NCBI GenBank assembly: GCA_963794745.1
Contig: CAWCEZ010000006.1
Span: forward strand, 248,001-312,000
Length of the DNA stretch: 64,000 nucleotides
Source of the DNA: Fen-671 sp963794745
GTDB taxonomy: Bacteria; Actinomycetota; Acidimicrobiia; Acidimicrobiales; Palsa-688
Reading direction: 5' to 3'
Part shown: positions 32,782 to 42,484 of the stretch, piece after piece
Numbering within the stretch: position 1 is the first letter of the stretch
How the letters are laid out: the number at the start of each line of letters is the position of its first letter
Program-made: the position numbers and the translations under genes
The notes under the pieces: generated by a model
What the model was told of the DNA's origin: nothing
Database searches by the model: none
Seen by the model: the letters and a program-made list of their open reading frames with translations, nothing else

Positions 32782-34284
32782 CTAGCCGGCCAGGCGCGGG
32801 AAAAGGGGCGCCCCTCGCTCCACCGGGAGGCCACCGGGGTACCCGCCCCACTTGCAGGCGTCGGGGAGCCGCGCCTCCACCGGGGAGCCGGGAAGCCCGA
32901 TACGGCGCCAGATCTCGGTCGGTGCCCGAGTGAGCGCGGGGCTGGCCAGGAGCGCAACGATCCTCAGGATCTCGAGGCAGTCCCCGAGCACGGCGTCAAC
33001 GGCAGGCCCCGGATCCGCTCGCCACGGCTCGGCCGCCTCAAGGGCAGCGTTGGCGGCCCGGACGAGGCGCCAGGTCGCTTCCAATGCCTCGCTCGGCGCC
33101 ACCCGTGCCCAGGCGTCGGCGGCTGTCGCGTAGACCTCCTCAGCGAGCTCGCCGAGGGGGCTGCCCGGCCTCGGGGCTGGCCCGATGCCGGAACACTTGC
33201 TCCCCACCACTGCGCTCACCCTTGCGAGAAGGTTGCCGAGGTTGTTGGCGAGGTCGGCGTTATAACGGGCGACCATGGCTTCGTAGGAGAACTCGCCGTC
33301 GGGACCGAACGCTTGGTCGCGCAGGAAGTGGTAGCGGTACCCGTCGACGCCGAAAGTAGGCACCAGGTCGGCCGGGGAAATTTGGTTGAACGCCGTCTTC
33401 GACATTTTTTCGCCGCCCACCAAAAGGTACCCGTGCACTGACACGCGCGGCGGGTCGATCCCGGCGGCCATGCACAGCGCGGGCCAATAAACGCAATGGA
33501 AACGGAGTATGTCCTTGCCGATCAGGTGGTGGACCACCGGCCACCATTTGTCGAAGCGGGCCTCGTCCTCGCCGTAGCCGACAGCGGTGGCGTAGTTGAT
33601 AAGAGCGTCATACCACACGTAGAACACGTGCTTTTCGTCCCATGGCACCTTTACGCCCCAGTCGAGCGAGGTTCGGGTTACCGAAATATCCTGAAGCCCT
33701 GCCTTGATAAGCCCGATGGCCTCATTGCGTTTGGCCTCGGGGCCGACCGCTTCGGGGTTGTCCGCGTACCACTCCAAGAGACGGTCGGAAAATGCCGAAA
33801 GGCGGAAAAAGTAGTTGTCTTCCTTGAGCAGTTCGACGGGCCGGCGGTGTACCGGGCAAAGGCCGTCGACGAGGTCGCTCTCGGTGTAATAGGCCTCGCA
33901 CGGCACGCAATAAAGACCTTCGTAGGTCCCGATCGTTATCCAGCCACGGTCATAGACAGCCTGCATCAGGGCGCCAACCGCGCGGTGGTGGCGCGGCTCG
34001 GTGGTGCGGATGAAGTCGTCGTTGGATATTTCGAGGAGCTCCCAAGTCTCGCGGAAACGAGCGCTTGTGCGGTCCGCTTGCTGCTGGGGGGTAAGGCCGT
34101 TGGCCTCAGCCGAACGCTTGACCTTGAGCCCGTGCTCGTCGGTGCCCGTCAAGAAAAAGACTTCGTCGCCTAACATCCGGTGCCAGCGCGCCAGGGCGTC
34201 GGCGGTCACGGTCGTATACGCGTGGCCGATATGCGGCGCATCGTTTACGTAATAGATCGGCGTGGTGACGTAGAAGCGGTCCAC
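32782..34284 (-). CDS. metG: Methionyl-tRNA synthetase
   Basis: 500 residues. Class I signatures PHIGHAYTT and EKMSKTAFN (KMSKT, a normal variant of KMSKS). A zinc knuckle CVPCEAYYTESDLVDGLCPV with a CxxH in place of the second CxxC. It has no C-terminal tRNA-binding extension, as in many actinobacteria. It is followed by tatD. Confidence 0.95.
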   Translation of the reverse strand: MDRFYVTTPIYYVNDAPHIGHAYTTVTADALARWHRMLGDEVFFLTGTDEHGLKVKRSAEANGLTPQQQADRTSARFRETWELLEISNDDFIRTTEPRHHRAVGALMQAVYDRGWITIGTYEGLYCVPCEAYYTESDLVDGLCPVHRRPVELLKEDNYFFRLSAFSDRLLEWYADNPEAVGPEAKRNEAIGLIKAGLQDISVTRTSLDWGVKVPWDEKHVFYVWYDALINYATAVGYGEDEARFDKWWPVVHHLIGKDILRFHCVYWPALCMAAGIDPPRVSVHGYLLVGGEKMSKTAFNQISPADLVPTFGVDGYRYHFLRDQAFGPDGEFSYEAMVARYNADLANNLGNLLARVSAVVGSKCSGIGPAPRPGSPLGELAEEVYATAADAWARVAPSEALEATWRLVRAANAALEAAEPWRADPGPAVDAVLGDCLEILRIVALLASPALTRAPTEIWRRIGLPGSPVEARLPDACKWGGYPGGLPVERGAPLFPRLAG

Positions 34285-34293
34285 TCCGACAGG

Positions 34294-35085
34294 CTACATG
34301 GGCTCTGTACGGACCGCTCCCAGTTCCGGGACTGCCGGGCCGTCGGGAGGCTGGGCCGTGGGCGGCCCGAGAACGATGACGTACTCGCCGCGAGGCTTGA
34401 CGCCCTGAGAACGATTGGCCGCCTCGCCCAAACTGCAGCGCCATACCTCCTCGTGGAGCTTTGTCAGCTCCCGGCACACCGCTACAGGCCGCTGCGGCCC
34501 GCACGCGAGCACTAGGTCATCGAGGGCCCGCTGGATCCGGTGGGGCGACTCGAACAGCACGATGGCACGCTCGGTCTCCCCCGACACGGCGGCCAGGCGG
34601 TCCGTCCGCTTGCGCCCGGTGCGTGGCAGGAAGCCCTCGAAACACCACCGCTCCGTCGCCAGGCCGGACACGACCAGGGCGGCCAAGGGTGCCGAAGGGC
34701 CGGGCACGGCCTCGACAGGGATCCCTTCGGCCAATGCCGCCCGCACCAAGCGTGCCCCCGGGTCGCTGACAAGGGGTGTGCCGGCGTCGGTCACGATGGC
34801 GATCGTCGCCCCAGCTTTTGCCCGGGCGACGGCCGTCGGGGTCGTGGCCGCCTCGTTGAAGCGGTGGTGCGAGACGAGGCGCGGGCCAGAAATGCCAGCG
34901 TGGTTGAACAGCTTGAGGGCGCGGCGAGTGTCCTCGCAATAGACGTAGTCCGAGGAAGCCAGGGCATCCACAGCACGTGGCGAAAGGTCGCCCAGGTTGC
35001 CGATCGGCGTGGCGACGACAACGAGCCGGCCGGTTGCCCCCGCTCTCGGTCCCTCAGACGTTGAAGCGGATCTCGAGGACATCAC
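34294..35085 (-). CDS. rsmI: 16S rRNA (C1402-2'-O) methyltransferase
   Basis: 263 residues from GTG 35085, overlapping the end of ychF. Motifs GRLVVVATPIGNLGDLSPRA, YCEDTRRALKL, IVTDAGTPLVSDPGA, VPGPSAPLAAL and CFEGFLPR are typical of RsmI, which modifies the P-site region of the small subunit. Confidence 0.93.
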   Translation of the reverse strand: MMSSRSASTSEGPRAGATGRLVVVATPIGNLGDLSPRAVDALASSDYVYCEDTRRALKLFNHAGISGPRLVSHHRFNEAATTPTAVARAKAGATIAIVTDAGTPLVSDPGARLVRAALAEGIPVEAVPGPSAPLAALVVSGLATERWCFEGFLPRTGRKRTDRLAAVSGETERAIVLFESPHRIQRALDDLVLACGPQRPVAVCRELTKLHEEVWRCSLGEAANRSQGVKPRGEYVIVLGPPTAQPPDGPAVPELGAVRTEPM

Positions 35086-36142
35086 CGTCCACTACTTCGT
35101 ACTCCTTGCCTTCCACCCGCAGCTTGCCGACGTCACGGGCGGCCGCCCATGAGCCCAGCTTGAGCAGCTCGTCCCAGTGCACAACCTCAGCGCGGATGAA
35201 GCCACGCTGAAGGTCGGAATGGATGACGCCCGCACACTCCGGCGCCTTGGCGCCCGAGCGGAAAGTCCAGGCCCTGCTCTCTTTGTCCCCGGTAGTGAAA
35301 AAGGTCCGCCGCCCGAGCAAACGGTAGGCCGCCTGAGCCACCCGGGGCAGCGCGCCCTCGCCAAGGCCGAGCCCTTCCATCATCTCGGCCCTGTCTGCGG
35401 CGGACAGTTGGGCCGCTTCGGCTTCGAGCTTCACGCTGACAGCGAGCACCTCCGCGACGCCCGCCAGCTCGTCCGCGACCGGCTTGCTCAGCGCTTCAGC
35501 CTCGCCGTCTGCGATGGCTTCCTCCCCGAGGTTGACTACGACCAGGACCGGTTTGTTGGTGAGCATGAAGAAGGAGCGGAGCAGTTCGAGCTGCTCGGCC
35601 GGCAGGCCCGAACGGTAAAGCGGCGTACCGTCGGAAAGGATGGCGAGCGCTTTGTCGAGCGCGGCCACCTGGCCGTCCAAAGAGTGGTCCTGCTTGGCTG
35701 CTTTTCGCCGGCGCTCAAGCTGGGTCTCCGCGCTCGCCAGGTCGGCCAGCACCAGCTCGAGCTCGAGCACTGCCAGGTCTTCGAGAGGGTCGGTCCCGCC
35801 GGGCACGTTCGGGTCCTCAAAGGCCCGCAGTACAAGGCAGATGGCATCGGCTTCACGGATCCCGCCGAGGAACCTGTTGCCCAGACCTTCGCCGGTTGAC
35901 GACCCGGCGACGAGGCCGGCGATGTCCACGAGCTCTACGCCCGCGTGCACGACCTTTTTAGAAGAGCTCATCTCGGCGAGCGCGTCGAGGCGGTGGTCAG
36001 GGACCTGGGCGACCCCCACACTTGTTTCCGTCGTCGAGAAAGGGTGGCTGGCGACCGGCGCCGAGCCTCCGGTCAGTGCGTTGAAGAGGCTGGACTTGCC
36101 CGAGTTGGGCAGGCCCACAAAACCGATGCGTTCCACACTCAA
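35054..36142 (-). CDS. ychF: YchF/OLA1-type redox-regulated ATPase/GTPase
   Basis: 362 residues. G1 motif VGLPNSGKSSLFNALTGG, G3 VDIAGLVAGSSTGEGLGNRF, a coiled-coil insertion, then the helical and TGS domains with HSDLQRGFIRAEVV and the terminal DGDVLEIRFNV. It is the complete normal length. It binds ribosomes and prefers ATP in studied homologues. Confidence 0.94.
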   Translation of the reverse strand: MSVERIGFVGLPNSGKSSLFNALTGGSAPVASHPFSTTETSVGVAQVPDHRLDALAEMSSSKKVVHAGVELVDIAGLVAGSSTGEGLGNRFLGGIREADAICLVLRAFEDPNVPGGTDPLEDLAVLELELVLADLASAETQLERRRKAAKQDHSLDGQVAALDKALAILSDGTPLYRSGLPAEQLELLRSFFMLTNKPVLVVVNLGEEAIADGEAEALSKPVADELAGVAEVLAVSVKLEAEAAQLSAADRAEMMEGLGLGEGALPRVAQAAYRLLGRRTFFTTGDKESRAWTFRSGAKAPECAGVIHSDLQRGFIRAEVVHWDELLKLGSWAAARDVGKLRVEGKEYEVVDGDVLEIRFNV

Positions 36143-36231
36143 AGGCTAGTGCCCCTGCCCGATGGCCCGGCAGGCCCTGCTGGCGGTGTGGGTGGGCGGC
36201 CTGATGTAGTGTTCCTGGGAGGTTGCCGGGA

Positions 36232-36936
36232 ATGTTGGACCACTTGTTCCTCGATACGGTGGGGGCGCTCAGGGCAGCGCTCGACCAGAGCCTTTTGGAA
36301 CGTGCCGGGCAAGATGACCACCTGGTTTACGACCTGCTCACCGGTGACCTCGTCTGGGAAACGACCGTGAACCTGCCTGGCGACTACGACCCTCCTCGGG
36401 TCAGCGCCGACATCAGCCTTGACTGGCAAACCTGGAGCCAATCCGCCTGGCGCAGCCTGAGCATGGGTGAGCAGGTGGAAGAACCGCCCGAGATCGGCAT
36501 CGAAGTGGCGTTCCGCGCCCAGCGCCTCGCCACGAGGCCGGTCCTGGCGAGCATCCTGGCGGTACTGCCTGAGGAGGGTGCTGGCATCGGTGACCACCAT
36601 CTCGTTCGCTCCGCACCGGTCATCGAAGAGGCCTACGAGGAAGCGAGCGGCCCGCCGGAAGTGGCCGTCGAGGTGGGCTACGAAGGCAGCTACCGCCTGA
36701 CGGCCCCGACCGAAGCGGAGGGCGATGGCAAAGAGGCGAGCCTGTTCCCGGGGTGGGGCGCGCTGCGCTCCAGCACCGGCGACGCGCTTCGCTCGCGCTC
36801 GGGAGCGACCCGCCAGGTGAGCGCAGCGACCGAGGCGACCTTGAGCTCGCTGGGGGCTTGGGTAGCGTCGACTTTGGTGCGCCTCGCCGACCTCGAGCTC
36901 GAGTACCTCCCGCCGGGCGAACCCGAAGATAGCTAA
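36232..36936 (+). CDS. Hypothetical protein
   Basis: 234 residues from ATG 36232 (TTG 36223 possible). Acidic; a repeated beta pattern appears twice (VEVAFRAQRLATRPVL; VAVEVGYEGSYRL). No membrane segment or motif recognised. It stands alone between ychF and pepN, which starts about 50 bases later. Confidence 0.6.
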   Translation: MLDHLFLDTVGALRAALDQSLLERAGQDDHLVYDLLTGDLVWETTVNLPGDYDPPRVSADISLDWQTWSQSAWRSLSMGEQVEEPPEIGIEVAFRAQRLATRPVLASILAVLPEEGAGIGDHHLVRSAPVIEEAYEEASGPPEVAVEVGYEGSYRLTAPTEAEGDGKEASLFPGWGALRSSTGDALRSRSGATRQVSAATEATLSSLGAWVASTLVRLADLELEYLPPGEPEDS

Positions 36937-36949
36937 AGGAGCAACAGTG

Positions 36950-36979
36950 TTGAGCTATCGCCTCGGACAGCCCTAGGGT
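36950..36979 (+). promoter_or_regulatory. Promoter of pepN, probably leaderless
   Basis: TTGAGC (36950-36955), 18 bases, TAGGGT (36974-36979). Six bases separate the -10 element from the GTG at 36986, so the transcript would start at or next to the start codon. No ribosome site is present. Confidence 0.5.
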
Positions 36980-36985
36980 AGCGCA

Positions 36986-39565
36986 GTGACCGACCGTCCT
37001 CCGTACCGCCTCCCAAGAAATGTGCTGCCCAGGCACTATGCGCTCGTCCTGTCGCCCGACCTTGGCCGGGCCAGCTTCGATGGCGAAGCCGCTATCGAGC
37101 TGCAGGTGACCGAGACCACAGCCGACATTGTCCTCAACGCCACCGAGCTCGAGATCAGCGAGGCACGTCTCGCCCAGGACGGGGGCAAAAGCCTCTCGGC
37201 CAGCGTTACTTACCTGCCCGAAGAGGAGCAGGCGTCCATCCGGCCCTCCGAGCCGGTCGAAGCCGGGGACTGGACCCTGCACCTGCGTTTTACCGGGAAG
37301 CTCAACGACCTGTTGCACGGCTTTTACCGCAGCAAGTTCAAGGGTGAAGGCACCGACGAGTCCTGGATAGCCTCCACCCAGTTCGAGGCGACCGACGCGC
37401 GGCGGGCGTTCCCCTGCTGGGACGAGCCCGATTTCAAGGCGACCTTCGGTATCACGATCGTCGCCGACGAAGGCCTCACCGTGCTGTCCAACGCCCACGA
37501 AATCTCCTCGGAGGTCATCGGCAACGGCAAGCGCCGGGTGCGCTTCGCCGACACCGTCAAGATGTCGACATATCTAGTGGCCATGGTGATCGGGCCGTTC
37601 GAACTGACAAGCCCGGTCGACGTGGAGGGCGTACCGCTGCGCATCGCCTATGTCCCGGGCCGCGGGGCGCTCACCGGCCTGGCGGAGGCTGCCGCATCCC
37701 ATTCGCTTTCATTCCTCCGTAACTACTTCGGGGTGCCCTACCCCGCCGACAAGCTCGACCACATCGGGATCCCCGACTTCGCCTCCGGCGCCATGGAAAA
37801 TCTCGGCCTCGTGACGTACCGGGAAACCGCCCTTCTCGTAGGTGCAGAAAGCTCTCAGGTGGAGAGGCAGAGGGTTGTCTCGACGATCGCCCACGAGACA
37901 GCGCACATGTGGTTCGGCGACCTGGTGACGATGCGCTGGTGGGAAGGCATCTGGTTAAACGAGGCATTCGCTACCTTTATGGAGCTGCTCACTACGGACT
38001 CCTTCGAGCCCCGCTGGAAGATCTGGACCACCTTCGGGGTCGACCGGGCGGCCGCGCTGTCGACCGACAGCCTCCGTTCCTCGCGTGCCATCGAGTACCC
38101 GGTGGGCAGGCCCGAGGAAGCCGAGGACATGTTCGACGTGATCACCTACGACAAGGGTGGTTCGGTGCTGCGCATGATCGAGCGTCACCTCGGTGACGAG
38201 ACGTTCCGGCGGGGCCTCAACCTCTACCTCGAAAAGCACCGTTTTTCGAACACTGTCACGACGGACCTGTGGGACGCCCTCGAAGTCGCCTCGGGCCAGC
38301 CCGTGCGGGCGACGATGGGTACCTGGGTCAACCAGGCCGGCCATCCCGTCGTGTCGGTCGAGCTGGCAAATGACGGCAACGACCTTGTGCTCTCCCAGCG
38401 CCGCTTCCTGCTCGACGGGGGCTCGGACGACGCCACGAGCTGGGTCGTACCCGTGAGCCTGCGTTACCCGACCTCTGACGGCTCGGTGGTCCACGAGCAA
38501 CTACTGCTCGAGGGCGCCTCCACGACCGTCAGCCTCAAGGAAAAACCCGCTTGGGTGTTGGTAAACGAGGGGGCATGGGGCGTCTACCGAGTCCGCTACA
38601 GCGACGAGCTGCGCAAGGGCCTGCTCGGCGCCCTGGGCCAGCTCGATGACAGGGAGCGACTGAGCCTGGCCGCTGATACGTGGTCGGCGACCGTCGCGGG
38701 CTTGGCACCGCTCGAGAGCGCATTGCAATTGTGGGCTGCGCTCGGCTCCGAGCGCGACCCCGACGTGTGGTGGTCCCTGTCCGGGGCGCTCGGGCTCCTC
38801 GACCTGATAGCGGGCGAGCACGACGTCGCCTTGGTCCGCGAGCTCGTCCAGCACCTCGCAGGCCCCGTTTTTGCCGAGGTCGGCTGGGCGCCCGCCAGCG
38901 GCGCCGAGGAAACGCCTCCCCAGGCGCGTTTGCGTGCCCGGTTGGTCATGCTCCTGGGAGGCCTGGGAGCCGACGAGGAGGTGCGCACCGAGGCGCGCCG
39001 GCTGCTCTCGGACGCAGAGGCCGGAGGTGCCCCACTTCCCCCGGACCTTGCCACAGCCGTAGCCCACGTGGTGGCCGCCGGTGGCGGGAGCGAGCAGTGG
39101 GAGCTGCTCTATTCCAAGTACCGCAGCGCTGCGACGCCTCAGGACGAGGTGCGTTACCTGCATGCCCTGTCGAGCTTCACCCACCCTGAGCTGCTGAAGC
39201 GGTCGGTCGACCTGGCGTTCTCCGACGAGGTGCGCTCGCAGGACGCTCCGTACCTATTGGCCGGCATCCTCGCGAGCAGGCAGGGCTGCACCCTGGCCTG
39301 GGAAGCCATCGAGCAGCACTGGGACGAAATGCTCAAGCAGTGGCCCCCCAACACGATCCATCGCATGCTCGACTCCTTGCCGTCGCTCGTCTCGGCTGGC
39401 GACGACGCTGTGAGCCGTGCTTCTGCCTGGCTCGACGATCACCCCCTCGCACGTGGGGAGCGCAAGGTGGCCCAGTCGCGCGAGCGGCTCTTGGTCAATG
39501 TCGCGTTCCGCCAACGCGTTGGCGGGCGGCTCGCCTCCCTACTGGCGTCGCCGGGAGCTCCTTGA
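36986..39565 (+). CDS. pepN: M1-family zinc aminopeptidase
   Basis: 859 residues from GTG 36986. Substrate motif GAMEN (ASGAMENLGLVTYRET), zinc site HETAHMWFGD followed by the third ligand Glu in WLNEAFATF, and the transition-state Tyr in VITYDKGGS. The C-terminal helical domain is complete. Cytoplasmic; no signal. It cleaves N-terminal residues from peptides. Next gene starts at its stop (TTGA). Confidence 0.93.
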   Translation: MTDRPPYRLPRNVLPRHYALVLSPDLGRASFDGEAAIELQVTETTADIVLNATELEISEARLAQDGGKSLSASVTYLPEEEQASIRPSEPVEAGDWTLHLRFTGKLNDLLHGFYRSKFKGEGTDESWIASTQFEATDARRAFPCWDEPDFKATFGITIVADEGLTVLSNAHEISSEVIGNGKRRVRFADTVKMSTYLVAMVIGPFELTSPVDVEGVPLRIAYVPGRGALTGLAEAAASHSLSFLRNYFGVPYPADKLDHIGIPDFASGAMENLGLVTYRETALLVGAESSQVERQRVVSTIAHETAHMWFGDLVTMRWWEGIWLNEAFATFMELLTTDSFEPRWKIWTTFGVDRAAALSTDSLRSSRAIEYPVGRPEEAEDMFDVITYDKGGSVLRMIERHLGDETFRRGLNLYLEKHRFSNTVTTDLWDALEVASGQPVRATMGTWVNQAGHPVVSVELANDGNDLVLSQRRFLLDGGSDDATSWVVPVSLRYPTSDGSVVHEQLLLEGASTTVSLKEKPAWVLVNEGAWGVYRVRYSDELRKGLLGALGQLDDRERLSLAADTWSATVAGLAPLESALQLWAALGSERDPDVWWSLSGALGLLDLIAGEHDVALVRELVQHLAGPVFAEVGWAPASGAEETPPQARLRARLVMLLGGLGADEEVRTEARRLLSDAEAGGAPLPPDLATAVAHVVAAGGGSEQWELLYSKYRSAATPQDEVRYLHALSSFTHPELLKRSVDLAFSDEVRSQDAPYLLAGILASRQGCTLAWEAIEQHWDEMLKQWPPNTIHRMLDSLPSLVSAGDDAVSRASAWLDDHPLARGERKVAQSRERLLVNVAFRQRVGGRLASLLASPGAP

Positions 39566-40847
39566 CACCACCAGTTGGCGAGCGGGTGTCTTCTTCATGG
39601 CCCATCAGCGTTTTTGGGACCGACGACAACTCAGCTCAGCTGACTTGGCCAGCTTCGCCGGCCGAAGGGCTACAGATCCAAGTCGGTGGCGCGGTGGTAC
39701 GGCCAACCCCCTCGCCGGGCGCGGAGCTGGTGCTGGACGAAGGCGGCATTAACCACGCCGCAAGCAGCGGGCCCATCGCTACTTTCGCGGCCGCCGACGC
39801 CTCGACGCGGCATGGCCTGCGGGGCCGGGCTCCGCCGTCGTCGACGGGTTGGCACCGGCAACCACCTATGACGTCGTGGCGAGCGCCACCGGGGTGCCCA
39901 GCTTCCTTGCAGCCCGCCTCACGACGCTGCCTTCGCCGGGAGGTCGGCTGCTCTGCAAGTTCGCTGCGGTTAGCGACGTGCACATCGGCGAAAAGCACTT
40001 CGGCGTCCTCGGAAGGATCCGCGACCCCGGCGAGCACACCCCGGGCGTTGAGCCGTACCCGGTCCGGTCGTTGCGGGCCGCCATGGCCGAAGCGGCCGCC
40101 TGGGGCGCAGAACTGCTGGTGGTAAAAGGGGATCTCACACGCGAGGCCGTACCCGCAGAAGTTCGCGACGCTGGGCGGCTACTGGCCACGAGCACGCTGC
40201 CACTCGAGGTGATCCTCGGCAACCACGACAACAAATGGGGGGTCGACGTCCGCGGGATCCTGGAGAGCCAGGGCGTTGCTGTTTCATGGCAACCCCGCGC
40301 CCGTGACCTGCCCGGCGTGAGATTGGTGCTCATGAGCACAGCTCACGGGGACCCCCATTTCCACGGCGGTCAGCTCCCGGCGCAGACGAGCGACCAGATC
40401 GCAGCCCTGGCCCGGGCTGCACCCGGGCCGGCCTGGGTGGGCTTGCACCATCCGCCAGAGATGTTCCCGTTCCCAACTGTGTACCCACCGGGCTTACCGT
40501 TCGGCGAGAGCCGCCGCCTGCTCGAGGCGCTCGCGGCCCCCGAGCAGCCGGCGACCTTCCTAACGTGCGGCCACCGCCATAGGAACCGCCGCTACGACTA
40601 CGGACGGCTGGTAGTCAGCGAGGTTGGCTCCACCAAGGACTACCCGGGTGTGTGGGCCGGCTACAAGGTCTTCGAAGGCGGCATCATCCAGCTTGTACGC
40701 AGGACGGGACGCCAAGAGGTCATCGCCTGGACCGAGGCGACGCGCCGAGCCGTCAACGGGCAATGGCGAAGGTGGTCGCCCGGGCGGCTGGCGGACCGCT
40801 GCTTCACCGTGAACTGGCCCACACCCACGAGGGAGCGAGCGGGCTAA
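39562..40847 (+). CDS. Metallophosphoesterase with N-terminal beta domain, frameshifted
   Basis: From TTG 39562 (overlap TTGA with pepN, GGGAG upstream). The first part (PISVFGTDDNSAQLTWPAS) is an FN3-like N-domain; around 39790-39815 the good frame changes and continues as GPGSAVVDGLAPATTYDVVA. The phosphoesterase core follows: AAVSDVHIGEKHFG, VVKGDLTREAVP, ILGNHDNKWGVD, GLHHPPEMFP and CGHRHRNRRYDYG. All metal ligands are visible. It ends overlapping the xseB stop on the other strand. Probably a single indel. Confidence 0.75.
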
Positions 40848-41078
40848 TCAGCCCGGTTCAGGCGCGCGATCCTCGCTTCGACAGCGGCGAGACGCTCCTG
40901 GGCAGCAGCGTGAAGGATCTCCTGCTTGTTCGTAGAGGTCGGCGGCGGCCTCTATGCCGAGCTCACCGCCTGCCAACCGGCTCGTGACGAGCTCCAAAGC
41001 GGCGAGCAGCTCCTCGAAAGTGAGCCCGTCCAGTGGCTTGTCGACCCCGCACAACTTGGGGTCGAAGCTGGCGCTCAC
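40844..41078 (-). CDS. xseB: Exodeoxyribonuclease VII small subunit, frameshift before GAGATCCT
   Basis: About 78 residues. MSASFDPKLCGVDKP then LTFEELLAALELVTSRLAGG and AAADLYEQA. One extra base at plus-strand 40922 breaks the frame just before GAGATCCT; skipping it gives EILHAAAQERLAAVEARIAR and a stop at 40844-40846, the normal end of XseB. The start overlaps the xseA stop (ATGA order), as usual. Confidence 0.8.
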
Positions 41079-42427
41079 TTTCCCTCGACCCTGGCGGCCT
41101 CGACCCGGGCAGCAAGGACACCACGCGCCACGGTCACCTCGACGATCTCACCGGCAGCGACCTGGTCGGGGCCACGCACGACCGTGCCATCGGCGCGGCG
41201 CACAACCGCAAAGCCACGTTCGACCACGTGTTGGGGCGAAAGCGAACGAGCGTGGCGCTCGAGCGCGTTCAGGTCGTGCTGGCGTGTTGCAAGCGACGCC
41301 AGCACCGGCCGGCGCCAATCGCAGCTATCCAGGCGTTGGCGGCAGCGCTGCGCCAGATGGCCGGGATGCTCCCGGGAAAGCCGGTCCGCTGCGTGGCGCA
41401 GCCGGCTCCCGGCTCGCTCCAGACCGGCTGCTAGCGCCCCCGCAACCTCGGCGCGCCTTAGCCTTTCCCGGCCCAGCTCGCCTCGACTGCGGACGCTCCG
41501 GGAGGCTATTGCCAGGAGCCGTACGAGCTCCTCGCCTAGTCCTTCGCGGTCCGGCACCACGGCGTGGGCCGCCATCGAGGGGGTCCCGAAGCGCTGGTCC
41601 GCGACCTCGTCGCAGAGCGGCCGGTCCGACTCGTGGCCGATCGCGGAGACGACCGGCAGTGGGCAAGCCGCAATGGCACGGCAGAGCTCTTCGTCGCTCC
41701 AGGGCAGCAGGGCCGTGGCGTCGCCGCCACCGCGCGCCAGCACCACAACGTCCACCTCGGCCCGCAGCGACAACCGTTGTAAGGCGTCAATGATCGAAAG
41801 CGCTGCACCGGGCCCGCTGACTGTCGTCTCCTCGACCGCCAAGGGATATCCGGGGAAGCGGGCGGCGACCACCGACTCGATGTCCTTTCGAACGGCTGCG
41901 TCGGCACCGCAAAGGACCCCGATCACCCTGGGAAGCCTGGGGACAAGCCTGCGCGGCCGGTCGAGGATCCCCTCGGCGGCAAGGCGCGAGCGTGTCTCGG
42001 CGATCATCGCGGCAACAGCCCCTTCGCCGATAGGCGTCACCTCTTCGGCCTCGAGGAGCAACTGGCCTCTGTCGTTCCCCCAGAGCAGCGTGCCCACCAC
42101 GATCACGCGCTCTCCTGCGACGGCCCTGCAACGTCGCGAGTTACGCGAGGGGCAGGCGACGGGCATTTGAGCCGCACGGTCACGCAAAACGAAGTAGATC
42201 CAGCCTGCCTTTGAAGTCTGCGGGCGGTAGACCTCGCCCTCTACCGCCACACGGCCGATGCCTGAGAGCGAGCGGGCGATCTCTCCCGACAACCGGATAA
42301 GGCTCAAACGCCGCGGCTCTGGCTTGGTTGCCGCCTTGCCTTGGCCCCCTTGTGGCCCCGTCTGTTGCGGTGGCGCCTTTTGGGCCGCCGCCGGGGCAGC
42401 CTCGTCCGACCAGAAAGGCAGAGTCAT
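41075..42427 (-). CDS. xseA: Exodeoxyribonuclease VII large subunit
   Basis: 450 residues. The N-terminal OB-fold (VAVEGEVYRPQTSKAGWIYF), the catalytic core with RRLVPRLPRVIGVLCGADAA and LARGGGDATALLPWSDEEL, and the long coiled-coil C-domain are all present. The Ala/Pro/Gln-rich first 40 residues may mean that the real start is further in. It forms an operon with xseB. Confidence 0.92.
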   Translation of the reverse strand: MTLPFWSDEAAPAAAQKAPPQQTGPQGGQGKAATKPEPRRLSLIRLSGEIARSLSGIGRVAVEGEVYRPQTSKAGWIYFVLRDRAAQMPVACPSRNSRRCRAVAGERVIVVGTLLWGNDRGQLLLEAEEVTPIGEGAVAAMIAETRSRLAAEGILDRPRRLVPRLPRVIGVLCGADAAVRKDIESVVAARFPGYPLAVEETTVSGPGAALSIIDALQRLSLRAEVDVVVLARGGGDATALLPWSDEELCRAIAACPLPVVSAIGHESDRPLCDEVADQRFGTPSMAAHAVVPDREGLGEELVRLLAIASRSVRSRGELGRERLRRAEVAGALAAGLERAGSRLRHAADRLSREHPGHLAQRCRQRLDSCDWRRPVLASLATRQHDLNALERHARSLSPQHVVERGFAVVRRADGTVVRGPDQVAAGEIVEVTVARGVLAARVEAARVEGK

Positions 42428-42484
42428 CGACTGGCACCGTAGCGCGCCATGCCCCCTATCTGGCGGCTGCCCTCTCCCGGCCCG

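Noticed and set aside
32775..32957. Longer start for TatD
   Set aside because: The added 61 residues lie inside metG, are Arg/Pro-rich and do not match the family; GTG 32774 fits.
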